The notes beneath the pieces were generated by a model. It ran no database searches and was not told the DNA's origin. It saw only the letters and a program-made list of their open reading frames with translations. The position numbers and the translations under genes were made by a program. Positions 1-11,493 of a stretch of DNA of 64,000 nucleotides are shown here, piece by piece. Positions within the stretch are counted from its first letter, which is position 1. Every line of letters begins with the position of its first letter. The DNA is from Eutypella sp. D-1. Its lineage: Eukaryota > Ascomycota > Sordariomycetes > Xylariales > Diatrypaceae. Location: contig JAJTTP010000001.1 in assembly GCA_023313575.1 (NCBI GenBank), forward strand, positions 4,092,001 through 4,156,000, read 5' to 3'.

Positions 1-720
1 GCGAGGTCAGTTCGAGGGCCTTGCGAGAACAGCGGAGAATAACGTGATCTATCACTCATTATACCCACTAGTTTTCGAATTACAGAAAGCTTAGCCTCAA
101 GAAGAACCCCACCTATCCATAACTAGAGAAGATGTAAAACAATGGAGGCCCCCCGGGTCCTGGGGCCTGCAGGCAATAGAAGTTCGATGCTAACTACCTG
201 ACGTTGCCTAACCGGCTTGAGGAACGCGCCAGGCCCGCCGCTGTGTTAGCGCTCGATCATGGCCTTTTGACTGCGGGCGTGAGTGCCTAGTTGGGCCGTG
301 ATCCCCCACATGGCCTCTTCTAGAGTGCTGCGCGGCGATCCTCCAATGCAAATTACCAAAAGGAAGATCCCACCTTTTTTTCCGGAACCGGCCTCATGGC
401 CGCATTTTCCGACCAGCTAGTCCAGGGGTCACGGTAGACGCCGCGAAGACACCGCCGAGTCGGGCTCAGTCCGTGCATTTCCTCATTACTAGATCGCTGG
501 CACGCCGGCAGTTGAGGATACTACCTACATAAGTCATCTTCTTTTTGATGTCGTGGGTGTCTCATATGGATACTTCTACCCTCCGACGACCGTCCTCACC
601 CGTTCCGCTCTTTGGTCTCCCGATATACTCCTTCTCAGAGAGTTGGAGGGCAATTCTATACTCCTAATCATTCTAATTCATTGACAGGTTCCGGATGCAC
701 AGACTCGATACCCCTTCATC
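1..720. other. Left-edge intergenic region, upstream of the rhodopsin-like gene
   Basis: No open frame on either strand looks like a gene. The segment lies 5' of the gene starting at 721 and should contain its promoter and 5' UTR. A short TA-rich stretch near 520-540 could be promoter-like, but nothing identifies it firmly. Confidence 0.5.
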
Positions 721-2199
721 ATGGCCGAGATCGAGAACAGGGGACCCGAGCTGTTCAACGTCGCCATGACGTTGATGGTCATCGCGGTCGTAATTTGTAT
801 ATTGCGGATCTATACTCGCGTATTTGTAGCGAAGGTGTTCGGGCTCGACGACTGGTTCATGTGCGCGGCCGCCATTTCATTCGTTCTTTTCGATGTATCT
901 GCGATCATGGGCATTCATTATGGTACGGGAAGACATCGTGTTGACTTGGACCCGGCCGACTTTTCGGAAGCCATGAAGGTAGGACGAGACCGACAGGCAT
1001 GAAACTCGCCATCTCGCTGACCGCGACATAGTGGTGGTGGTATTGTTATATCTGGTATTGCATTACTATGATAACCTCCAAGATCTCCATCGGCGTCTTT
1101 CTGCTTCGCCTTACCCCCGTCAGGATCCACCATTGGATCATTTATATCGTGATGGTAAGCCTTACTTATCACCCAAGAGTTGATCGATGGCGATTGGGCC
1201 CTCCTAATAATAGTATTTACTGACACTGATATCGAACAGGCACTGACTGTTATTACCGGCGCCGTATTTTTCTTCGTCACCCTACTACAGTGCCAGCCGA
1301 TCAGCTACTTCTGGAATCAGAACCAGAAGGGGCACTGCGTCCCCACGGAAGTCATCATTGCCCTTACGTATCTGTACAGCGTGTTCAGCGTCATCTGTGA
1401 CTTCACATTTGCTATCCTTCCCATGTTCCTGATCCGCGGTCTCCAGATGGACTCGAGGACTAAGTGGGCTCTGGTCCCCATTCTGTGTTTAGCTTGCGTG
1501 TAAGTCGAAGGACCTTCACCCCCACTTCCGCGGGCGGCTTACTCATTTACCATTCCAGCGCGAGCATTGCGGTTGCGGTTCGGTTCGCCTATATTCACAA
1601 GTTCAAGGATCCCGACTTCTTATGTATGTTTTTTAGATCCTACTTCTCTATGATATCCCACGTACTGATATTATACAGGGGCGACTCTCGACATCGCCAT
1701 ATGGTCCTGTTCCGAACAGGGCTTGGCCGTCATAGCCGGTTGTCTGGCGACTCTGCGGCCCCTTGTCCGGACCATCGGCGAGTCCTGCGGCTTGTGGTCG
1801 ACTCCTACAGTGGTGCGGCGTTCGGCAGCGGACGACTTGGGGTCCGGGCATCTCGAGAGATCCAAGCGCCAAAGGACGGGCGACCAGAGCCTCAACAGCT
1901 TTGGCATGAACACGTTCATCCAGGCGGACGACGACGACCGACGGGACCCCGACGGCGATTTGAAGTACAACAAGAACATCTTCGCCACGACGACAATCAC
2001 GATGAGTAACAGCACCGACATCGAGAAGGCCAAGAGCAGCCCCAGCAACAAGCAAACCTTCTGGGGCGACTCGCGGCAGCACGGCAACGAGAGCGAGGAG
2101 GAGCTGAACGACCAGGCCTCCAAGGGGTCATCTTCCAACGGCAAGCGAGCCAAGCCGAAAAGCTTCCTAGGAAAGGAAAGGTCCAGCGGAAGTCATTAA
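721..2199 (+). CDS. Fungal rhodopsin-like seven-helix membrane protein (PTH11-type)
   Basis: Five exons: 721-978, 1032-1154, 1240-1499, 1559-1623 and 1679-2199, joined at GT-AG sites, give 408 aa. The reading starts MAEIENRG and runs through several hydrophobic helices (for example MTLMVIAVVICILRIYTR, then ITMITSKISIGVFLLRL after the first intron, then the GAVFFFVTLLQCQPISYFW segment). The Q-C-x-P-x-x-x-F-W motif after a helix, and DFTFAILPMFLI later on, are typical of the fungal rhodopsin domain (PF20684, formerly part of the PTH11-like receptor group). The last ~130 residues are hydrophilic and Ser/Asp/Lys-rich, as expected for a cytoplasmic tail. These proteins sit in the plasma membrane; some sense host or surface cues, but most have no known ligand. 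Membership of the family is well supported; a receptor role is inferred. Confidence 0.9.
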
Positions 2200-3601
2200 G
2201 GGGTAATGGCTAGGGTGGCACCCGTAATTATATTATAGCTCACGCGGTCTGGTTATCCAACGGTGTCAAATCATATGGCGATGAAGCTACTTAATGAACA
2301 ACACTGTTATGGCCACCGCCCTCTGCCTTGGGGGTGGGGGTCTGTTACGTGACACTGCCTGTACTATTGGCTGAGCGTATTGCGACTTTGTAAACGAAAC
2401 TGCAACATGAAGTTGGTAAAGCAGTACTATGAAGCGCGTAGCATCTTACTCGGAACACTCGGATTTACTGGGTATCTAGCCGAGCCGCAGCCGGGGTTGA
2501 TAAGAGATGGTTGACGGCGCCATTTCAACCCCCTGAAGCTTTATTCGTTCTAGACCGGCGAGAGCTTGTACTATGTATGCCCTTGTCAAAAAGCCCTCTT
2601 TAGATGCATGGGTTTCTAGACCATCGTGCTTTATGGCGTTTGGGCTCGCGCTATGAACCGGCCTTGGGCAGCGGCGTTGAACACCCAATTCGACTTCGGC
2701 GAGCTTCGGAAGCCCTAAAAGTAGACACCTCGAGGGCACTGTCCACAGTGACGATGGTGTGGTTGATAGTGTGTAAAGGGGCCGGAATATCACGTTTCAT
2801 AGCGTGGAAACTGGATGAAAAGGCGGTCTAACGAATACTTCAACTATGTTAATCACTTTCAGGGTATCTGCATAGTCTTTCTCTACATCCTTCTCTTTCA
2901 GATAGTAATAGCGAAACATAGACACGGAAACTCTATCAAACGCGATGATGGATACGAGCTCAGCATAGCGTTCGTCACGGCCTTGTTTACTATCTACTCT
3001 GCATCTCAGATTCAGCAGCTAGTCGGAGATAGAGACAGGCATATGACCGGCTAGGCAAGCCGAGGATGGATGCTATCAGTTAATAGGATAGCCTGCACCG
3101 GCTATAAACTATGGGGGATTATGTGAGTGCAAGTGCAGACTTGAGTCGTGAGTGGGATGTCATGTTAGCGGTGTGAGAACTCAAGGGGGGGAGGGCGTAC
3201 AGAGACGGTACGGGGAACCTGATCGCAGCAGTTATGCGCGGATACTGACTTGACCACCCCCCCCTTCTTCTAAACAATGGGATAGAGGTGAAGGGATCGC
3301 TATGTTTATATATTTCTAGCAGCAAGCCGGCGGCCGGGGAAGGTTTGGGGGTTGCAAATAAGCATATCGCAAATCCCAAGAACGAAAGGGAAAGGGGTAA
3401 GACACCAGAATCAGAGGGCCAGAGGCGCCCATTAGGCTACCCATGTTAGGCTGTGTCCGTAAACAAGGACACATTTCACCTTGGTCGCTTTCAATGAAGC
3501 ACATCAAGTGCATATGGGGAGCGAGTTGGGGACCGGTCACGGTGTAAGCAAGCCGGGAAAAGAGAGGGTGGTGAGGTGAGACTAGAGAAACACGCGATGG
3601 C

Positions 3602-3634
3602 CACACACACACACTCACACATATATATATATAC
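3602..3634. repeat. (CA)n followed by (TA)n microsatellite
   Basis: An almost pure CA tract passes directly into a TA tract. It is intergenic and probably length-variable between strains. Confidence 0.9.
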
Positions 3635-3784
3635 TCCCTCTCTCTTGCACTTTCAACTGTGTGTTCTAGTATCCGCCGTAGCTGGCTAGTTCCTAACTCT
3701 GTGCGTTTATATTCCAAACATTTACATTTACATGTACATAGAAAAACCGAGTTAGGAAAGAAAGATGTACGAAAAGAAAAGGGC

Positions 3785-3800
3785 GGGGGGGGGGGGGGGG
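3785..3800. repeat. Homopolymer G tract, 16 nt
   Basis: Sixteen consecutive G on the plus strand, preceded by GGGC. It is one of seven long G or C runs in non-coding DNA of this window. Confidence 0.9.
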
Positions 3801-4401
3801 AGGTAGGGAGGTCATGTCTTCAATCCTTTGGCCAAGTGCTGGAATATCAGGGACCAAGCAGCAAGTAGGCGGGGCAGCCCAGACAGGCAGAAGTGTGTAT
3901 AGTCTATGGAATGAGACGCTGGTTCATTATGGTTATTATCCTATCAGTGGGAAACTACCTACATTTTCCTCCTATGCAACATAAAACGCTGCAACGGAGT
4001 TGGATGACGAGGAGATATACGCGTGCGATGCAAAGCGATCATCATTGTTGACGTGCACATACAACACTGACCGCCTAATATGCCCTCCCCCTTTATGAAT
4101 CGCCCCGCCCCGAAAGGAAGCGCAATGGAAATACCATGACGACGGGGTACTTGTTTCTAGCCGTAAGGCACGCGATAGATAACAAAGTATTGGAGAGGGG
4201 GGGTAGGGGTGGAGGTTAGGCCTCTTAAAAATACTTGATAGCTTCTTCGCAATGCATGTTTCTTCGCTCTATGTACCTAGGAGGGAGAGGTGTCTATTCG
4301 TTAAGTCTCATAATGCTTATTGTGTAGACACTGCGCCCCCTTATCTTTGTACAGATCGACGGCGGACGTCTACAGTCCCTCTACCTCCTTGCTCTTTGCA
4401 G

Positions 4402-4419
4402 CCCCCCCCCCCCCCCCCC
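4402..4419. repeat. Homopolymer C tract, 18 nt
   Basis: Eighteen consecutive C on the plus strand, about 100 nt beyond the NPL4 stop codon and therefore possibly in its 3' UTR or just past it. Confidence 0.9.
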
Positions 4420-4523
4420 GCCAGCTTGCATGTCCTGCACAACGTGCCTAATTAGCTAACTAGATGCGTTGCCCGAACTAATTGACTTGATTTCCTCTCT
4501 CCTCCCTTACTATATTCATCTAT

Positions 4524-6765
4524 CTAAGGGTCATCGTGCCTGGTGCGGTCGGAGGAAGGGGACTGGTCTCCACGTCTGTTGCCGTGTTCGTGCCTACGTC
4601 CGGTGTTGTTCTCTCCTAGCCTGACGGCAGCAAGACGCTTAGCAAGCGGTTCACCGGATTTGGAGCGGACGGAGGAAGAGGGGGTGGCGGTGCTTGGTAA
4701 GTGTGAAGAAGAATATGATGATGACGAGGATGGGGTGGCAGTAGAAGATGCGGCGCCATTCGCTCGAGCGCCATAGCCGTCGCCATCGTCACTTGTACGA
4801 CGAGGACGCTTCTTGGTGGGGATTTTCTCACCGGTCGATTGCAAGATGGCTTCCAGCGTCTGCCAGCCGGGCGTCGAGAAGAGCTGATACGTCTCGGCGA
4901 GGTCATGTGTCGCGGCTACCCGACACAAGAGAGACTCTTCTTCCTATAACGCACGCGCACACGCGCTGTTAGCTCCATACAGGGACTCCATAGCTGCGGA
5001 TTCTGCTTACCTTAGACAGTACGCCCATCCCGTGGATGAAGTTGAGGAAGTGGAAGTCCGACAGCGACCCGCTCTTATTGCCATTGCTTGTGTCGAGCGC
5101 CTTGGCGACTGCTCGGAAATCCTGAGCTTCCGCCAGGGCCTCACGGTTTTCGATGGGGAAGGTAGAAGTCGTGAACATGGGTTTGGGATCTGCTGGGAAC
5201 CCATGAGTAAGGGTGACGAAGAGATACTCAACGGGAAATGATGGCTTGGCGTTCTCTTGTACGTTAGCGCCGTATTCATTTATTTTCCTATAGAACACCT
5301 CAGGGATGTAGCGGGTGCGGCTTGTCGAGCCGTCATCCTCCTCTTCTTCTCGGACAAGCATGACCGTGGGGTCAGCCGAAGGCTCCATCAGGTCCGCTTT
5401 GACCATCTCTACAGCCTCGTTCGAAACCTGATACGATGATATCGCGATCTGGCCCTCCTCATCGCCCGATATGATGCAGGTGACAAAATTAGACCCGAAG
5501 CGTCCAGTGTCGCTCCATTTAGTTGGCTTAGGGTGTTGTGCCTGTAGTCGGGCGGCGAAACAGACCTCCAGAGACGATAGATAATAAGAGTCTGCATGCC
5601 TTTTACATATAACGGTACCATCACCATTGCCAGCGTCTAGTAGGTCAGTAAAGATTACACCAACTTGCTCCAGACCGCAAAGCTTTGCAACGTCGTTCAC
5701 AGCCGATTCATTCTCGAAGTTGTTTAATGAGACTCCATCGACTTCGTCTACCTGTGGCGGCTCATATATGGCCTCGACGATGGCCTTGACGCCAAGAGGG
5801 ACCTCGGTGTATTCCGCGTATCTGCCGTAGAGGTAACCAAACCTCTGCCCACCGGTTTTCCGCCAGGCGTCCAGGAAAGAGTTGACAATGCCAAAGGAAG
5901 CAAATTCGACATGGTCGACCATACGGAAGCTCTGGGGTTGTAAAGTGATTGCACTCGGCTGGCACTTAGTGCAAATGCCCTCAGGCCATTGTGGGTGACC
6001 GGAAGGGCAATCGCGCTTCACACGGAAATATGGTTCGCTCAGTGGCGGGATGAAGGAGCTTCCCAGCTCGGGCTTGTTGGTGGCCGAGTTGATTTTGCGC
6101 AGGTAGGAGTGGAAGGACAAGTACTTGATCTTCTTATCGGCAAGATACTGGGCGTTGAAAGGGTCTAATGGCATGCAGTAATCGCACATTCCCTTGGGGC
6201 CGTGCTTGCACATTCGATCTCGGCCACGAGGTATCTTGCCGTGCTGCTTGTCGAGCCGGTCGTCGAGTGGCGATTGCTTCACGACCTCCCAAGGGTTCTT
6301 GATGACCTGGTCGGGAGATGTTACGGGCAAGGGGTCGATAGGGTAATCCTCGGTGGGTAGGACGGGTTTCCCGTTAAGGCGATTCGTGGTGGATGTGAGA
6401 GTCTGTGATGAAGAGGATGCGCTGCTCTCCTGACCATTCGTCGTGCTCTCCTGGTGCTTGTAGCTGATGAAGATGAGATCGCCATGATTCAAACCTATCT
6501 GCTCTAGGCGGTACTTGGCGATATCTTTTAGCAGTTTGGAGTCAGTACCCTGTGGGTTAGGCGACATGGCGATGGTATTCGGGTCGACGGTCGAGGGAAG
6601 ATGCGTCGTAAGCTGAGCACCAAGATTTATGTCAGTTTCGGGTGATTCTCACAAAGAAAGAAGAAGAAGAGAATATCATACTTGACGGCCGAGCTCTGCG
6701 AAGGTGTCATTCTTCTCAACAGTAACCCGGACCATGCCATCCGGGCCACGAAGTCGTAATAACAT
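4524..6765 (-). CDS. NPL4: Npl4, substrate-recruiting cofactor of the Cdc48/p97 AAA ATPase
   Basis: Three exons read 5'-3' on the minus strand: 6765-6682, 6612-5011 and 4943-4524, giving about 701 aa. Exon 1 encodes [20 protein letters not shown], the ubiquitin-like N-terminal fold, and reads in frame into exon 2 ([15 protein letters not shown]). Zinc-binding cysteines are visible at residues ~163-174 ([12 protein letters not shown]) and ~230-245 ([16 protein letters not shown]), the zf-NPL4 domain; an inactive MPN-like NPL4 core follows to ~580. Exon 3 carries the conserved ...[19 protein letters not shown]...SPGWQTLE-like segment (here [11 protein letters not shown]). With Ufd1, Npl4 delivers ubiquitylated clients to Cdc48 in ERAD and chromatin extraction. 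The C-terminal ~80 residues are Ser/Thr-rich and charged, longer than in the yeast protein. Family call is firm; splice sites fit consensus. Confidence 0.97.
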
Positions 6766-9076
6766 GGTAGGCAACTGTGTGTATGCGTGTAGGCGTGTAT
6801 GCGTGTGCGTGTGCGTGTGGGCAACTGCGGATTTAGGATCCAGAGACAGACGTGATCGTGGACGTGATCATGGGCGTGATCATGGAAAGGAGGACCTTAG
6901 AATAAATGTTAGAATAGATGAATGTATGTATGGTAACTGGCCTCGCTTTCGAATTTCTGGCTTTGGGTTGCTGTTATGGACGGCGTGGGTGGATGGGTGA
7001 GTGGGTGCGTGGGTGAGTGGGCGTGGTGGTGTATAGTAATCGTAATTATAATACTTCAGGTAACTACTATGGAGGGCTCATACATATCAAGGTTGCCACC
7101 GGTCCTGAACTATAGGGAATCCTGGAATCCGGGAATCCCTTCCTCAGAGAAGAAGATATATGTTTAGAGAAGAATGGAATGGAATGGAAAGAAAGAGTGA
7201 GAGAGGTAAGAGACCGTCAGGTACAGTAAGAATAAATAATTCCAGAACCTGGAAGTCGGCAAGGAAACGTGAAGAGCAAAAAGAGGAAAAAAAGTGTGTC
7301 TGCCTACGAACTGCCCTGCCCGCCTTTGGGTATGTAGGTATCAAACCAAATATACTAAGGTATGGATGGTATAGTTAGACCTAACTAACCAAGTATGAAG
7401 TTGTAAGCAACCTGGCAACCTGGTGGGTGTTCTTGAGGGGGGTTGTGATGAGGTGAGGTGGGAGGACTTCAACTTCCATCCAAGGTTACTTTACCTAGGT
7501 ACCTAAGTAGGTTACTTGCTGCTGCTGACTGATAAGTTAATTGATAAACTGATTCAAGGCACTCACTCACTTACTATGAATGTATTAGGTAAGTACTTCT
7601 AGGTGCTGGTTTGATGACGTGCCTACCTTAGGTACCTAGTTTAACATACCTAACATAGAAGTGGCCCAAGCTCCACTCTGCATGTTCCTACCCAACCATG
7701 TAGGTATGTAGGTATGTAGGGAGGTACTTGGATGGATGTACCAAGTCAAGTAACCTATGTAACCTCCGGACTTGAGGCAAAGGGCGCATCTGGGTAATCA
7801 ATTGTAACCTATTGTCATCTTCGGGCAGGCTTACAGATAAAACCTATGTAGGTAGATATAATAGACGGGATAGTTGCATGCATACATACATAACTACATA
7901 ATCCACACACAGCTAGGTAGGTATATGCCTAGGTACCTACGTATATAATAAGGGGTGGGCACATAGACGGGAGGTAGCAACCAAAACCTTGGAAAGGTAC
8001 TTGAGGCTATACGTATCTACCTCAGTAGGTATCTATCATGATAACAGCAGCAGCGACCTTAAGAGCTTAAAAGAGAACAGAAGGAAGGAGGAGACAGGTT
8101 CAGCTAGACTTCTTCCATGTTCCAATATCGAACCATCGACCGACCGAGTGACCGAGTCCAGCAGACACAGACAGACAGACAGACAAACAGATGGTCTTGA
8201 ACAGTCCATAGCATACCAACGAAGGTATGTAGTTGCCACAAACCCCAAAATGAGAACTTCAAGACCTGTTGTTTAATTAAGCATGTCATTTTTTTTTCTT
8301 ATTGCGAAAGGAATATATTTCAAAAACCATGCAACTCCAGCGAGAGAGAGAGAGGAAGTTAGGAAGAACAAGATAGAATAATAAAAAAACGACGACCAAA
8401 AGCACATACACATGCCTCCCTCTCTCCCTCCCTCCTTCTCTCTCTACATTCAGCTCCTGTCCACACTTTCCCATCCCATCCCGTAGGCTCGGCAATAGAC
8501 TCTTTCCCTCTATCCATCCGTCTCTCTGTTTTGTCTCCGCGGGAGAGAGCAGCGTGCACTGTTGGTCAGATCCAAGCAAGACCTGTTTCCCCAGCCATCC
8601 CCCTCTCTCCCCTATCCTCTCCATCGTACTTTTTCACTCCCCTGTGAAGCCTACAAGGCCCGTGGAGTAGTGTGAATAGCTGAACCCCCATTGCAACCCG
8701 TCAGAGAAATGTGCTGCCGTAAAGATGAGACCTAGATACTTTTACACAATTTAGGAGCCAGGCAGCATCGGATAGCCCTTCCGGCTTCGGATCAAACCAA
8801 GGCGATACTCAAGCCGCCTAATTGCCCCTAACCGACTCTGTAGCTTCAGATGGCAGGTATGCCTATCGGTACGGATAGCTCCCATATTACCTAAACGCCC
8901 TTCACTGTTCATGTCCTTAAAATCTGTAGAAATAAGAAACCGTAAATTAAGCCCATTCGCCGATGCCCTACGCAGCAGAACCAATTTTAGTTGGTGCATC
9001 GAGGGTTGCTGTCTTGGTCTGCCTATTGTTTAGTACCATTTGTTGAGTAAGGACGCCCCTCCGCTTGGGGTTGAGA
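6766..9076. other. Intergenic region upstream of NPL4, repeat-rich
   Basis: No credible gene. The part next to 6765 should hold the NPL4 promoter. Visible structure: a TG-rich tract at about 6775-6822, short GTGATCRTGG-type repeats at 6850-6885, a dense cluster of TAGG/CCTA-type sequences at about 7490-8000, GACA tetranucleotide repeats near 8165-8190 and pyrimidine-rich DNA at 8410-8450. Frames such as 8286-8624 (-) are low-complexity products of these repeats. Confidence 0.7.
7485..7945. repeat. Cluster of TAGGTA/CCTAGGTACC-type palindromic repeats
   Basis: Acctaggtacct-like palindromes occur at about 7493, 7632 and 7929, with many extra GTAGGTA half-units between them. The same motif recurs across the non-coding DNA of the window. 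No terminal repeats or coding capacity suggest a mobile element. Confidence 0.7.
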
Positions 9077-11493
9077 TCATACATCGTCATCGGCAACCTT
9101 GCCCTCCTTCTCGGCGTCTCCAGCCGCCTCTGCTGTTTTGGCACTGGGCTCCTCCTTAGTCACCTGCTCGGGAGCCGTGGTTTTCTCTGCCTCTTTCGGG
9201 GAGTCACCCTTGGCCTCAGTCGACGTCTCCTTCACACCATTGGTACCTTCTTTCTCCTTCTTGGAAGCCTCACCAGACGTGCCATTGACACCGTTGGCGG
9301 GGGCCGAAGTAGGTGCAGAAGTCTCGTTGGTAGAAAGAGTCTTGTTCCACTTCTCCAAGAGCGCGTGAGAGCGCGGCTTGAACTTGAACTCCTCCTCTTT
9401 CGGAATCGCCTCTAACTTGAGAATCGCCTTGAGGACCTTGTTGATCTTGGTTGCTCGGATAATGCTGACTTCGAGGTCAGGGAAGGTCTCGAGCTTCGCG
9501 AGGAAATCTGACATCGGCTGCATCTCCTCTTCCTTTGGCTCCTGATCGCGGATAAGGAGACCTTTTTGCAGTCTATGCCTCAGGAAGAGAATCTCTTTCT
9601 GTAAACTGTGTCAGACAGGCCATATCGAGACTGGAAAACATTGGGAAATATCCGACTTGAAATGACATACCTCTTTGCGCACGTGTTTCTCTTCTGGGGT
9701 CAATTCCGGCTCCTTGGCAGCGGCAGCGGCGGCGGCGGCAGCAGCAGCCTCTTCCTCCGCCTTCGCCTCCGCCTCCTTCGTAGCCTTGCTCTGCTTGCTC
9801 TTAGACTTGGAAGATTTCGTCTCCTTCGCCGGAACGGGGGACTGTGTGCCATTGCCTGCCTTGGGCGTCGAATTACTAGTCAACTTGATTTTAGGCTTCT
9901 TGACGGAATCAGAGCGCTGGGGAGTCTGTCGCACAGCTGGTTAGAAACATATGAACTTCTGAGCAGTGCTGGTCTGATCGAGAACTTACACCCTGATCCT
10001 CTTCAACCTTGCGCTTCTTGGCCTTCGACTTCTTCTCAGAAGCCTGTACAGCGGCACCTTCACTGACATCTTCCATGTCGATGTCACCATCATCATCCGC
10101 GGCTCGCTCGGCGGCCTTCTTCTTTGGTGTCCGGGCCTTCGCTGCCTTAGCCTCTAGGTTTGCGAGTCGCTGCTCCTCAAACTCCCGGAGAACATTCTTG
10201 TAGTAGTCTAGATCGTTCTGTTCGGCTGCAAGCAGATGAGCGGCCTGGAGATCTTTGCGCATCTTGGGAGTGATTAGGTCGGTGACTGTGCTGGGGTCAA
10301 GGTCGCTTAGGTCGGTGTTAGGCGTCCACGAACTAATTGGCAGTCAGCATTTGTGCGATGGTCATTCGCTCGGAGTCAATTGTGGGGAAAACTTACAACT
10401 CATTCGTGTGGAGGTACATGACGGGGAATGTGCGGTCGGCGATCCTCTTGCCACCGTCGGCAAAGTCTTCACGGTAGGTGCCATCAGGGCGAGCGGCTGT
10501 CACCGGCCGCGTGCTCAGCATGTTCTGCGGCAGCATGTCCTCTTCGCACACGATAACGGGCCACGGGGGAAAACCCTTCAGCTTGGCAAAGAAGTGCTGG
10601 CCAGGCTTCGCATCTACGTGGAGGATCTTGGCCTTGGATGGCTTCTTGCTCAGTTTTTTGCCACCCTTGAGGTGATCTGGAAGGGCAGACGACTTGCGGC
10701 GCGCCTTGGACTTGTCTCCAGCATTGTCAGCATCTGCTGACGCGGCGGTAGGCTCGGCGGCCTCTGCGGAAGGTGCATCAGCGGGCTTTTCCGCCTCATC
10801 CTTGTTCTTTGCGGCCGTCTCGGCGACCTCCTCAGCAGGTTTGTCTTTCATTTCGACGTCGTCGTCGTCGCCGGCGACAGATTTCTTCTCTTCGGTAGCG
10901 GTAGCAGGAGCTTCAGTAGAAGCAGCGGTATCTGCGGATTCTAGAACAGACACCAATTGATTAACTTTGAGTCGCGTGTAGGCGATTGAGATGGATTAAG
11001 TAGGTAGCGTGTAGTGATGATGGTGAAGGCTGTTGATGCGGTGAATGCGGTGAATGCGATGAATGCGATGAATGATGTTAAGGTGATGGCGCGTGTATAA
11101 ATGGAGGTAAACTGGGAATCACGAGGAAACTACGCGCTCGGACATGAATGAATGAGAACTTGGTGGGGAATGTCGATGCGAGTAGTACAACGCGACTTCG
11201 TTCGACGGCGAAGAACACGTACCTTTAACTGGCTTGTCCTCCTTCGCAGATTCTTTCGCGGATTCTTTCGCAGACTTGGACTCTTCCTTCTTTTCAGAAT
11301 CCGCAGCAGGCGCAGACTTCGGCTCAGCTGGCTTCGCGTCGTCGGTAGCCGCTGCTGCGCCTGATTCAGGTGCAGTCTCCTCAGCCGCAGTAGATGCAGT
11401 AGGAGCAGCGGTGGCAGCAGAATCAACAGATGCCGCAGCAGTCTCGGAAGGTTGCGCGACCTCAGGAGCTTGCGCCGGAGTTTCTTCAGCCAT
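9077..11493 (-). CDS. PWWP-domain chromatin protein with C-terminal LEDGF/TFIIS-N-like helical domain
   Basis: Five exons on the minus strand: 11493-11223, 10940-10397, 10332-9990, 9925-9671 and 9598-9077, about 644 aa. The first ~200 residues are Ala/Glu/Lys-rich and probably disordered. A PWWP domain follows at ~203-300, with the signature HFFAKLKGFPPWPVIV (FPPWP at ~214-218); such domains bind H3K36-methylated nucleosomes and DNA. A Lys/Ala-rich linker with an uninterrupted alanine run (~aa 440-455) leads to a helical segment at ~472-559 containing MSDFLAKLETFPDLEVSIIR and KINKVLKAILKLEAI, which resembles the TFIIS N-terminal/LEDGF integrase-binding fold. The tail is Glu/Thr/Lys-rich. Likely nuclear. 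Relation to yeast Pdp3 (NuA3b) or to metazoan LEDGF/HRP2 is inference. Intron 1 is unusually long (282 nt) and carries a repeat. Confidence 0.88.
11030..11077. repeat. Short tandem repeat (GTGAATGCG-like) inside PWWP-gene intron 1
   Basis: Tandem units of the form RTGAATGCG lie within the first intron (10941-11222) of the PWWP gene, explaining part of that intron's unusual length. No coding potential. Confidence 0.7.

Larger units (their letters stand above)
2200..4523. other. Intergenic region between convergent genes, with simple repeats
   Basis: This holds the 3' flanks of the rhodopsin-like gene (+) and NPL4 (-). Short open frames here (for example 2476-2793 and 3316-3717 on the minus strand) have no family resemblance or protein-like composition. 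It contains a CA/TA microsatellite at 3602-3634, a G run at 3785-3800 and a C run at 4402-4419. Confidence 0.7.

Noticed and set aside
8286..8624. 112-codon minus-strand frame
   Set aside because: It reads through pyrimidine-rich repeats and has no start, splice or family support.
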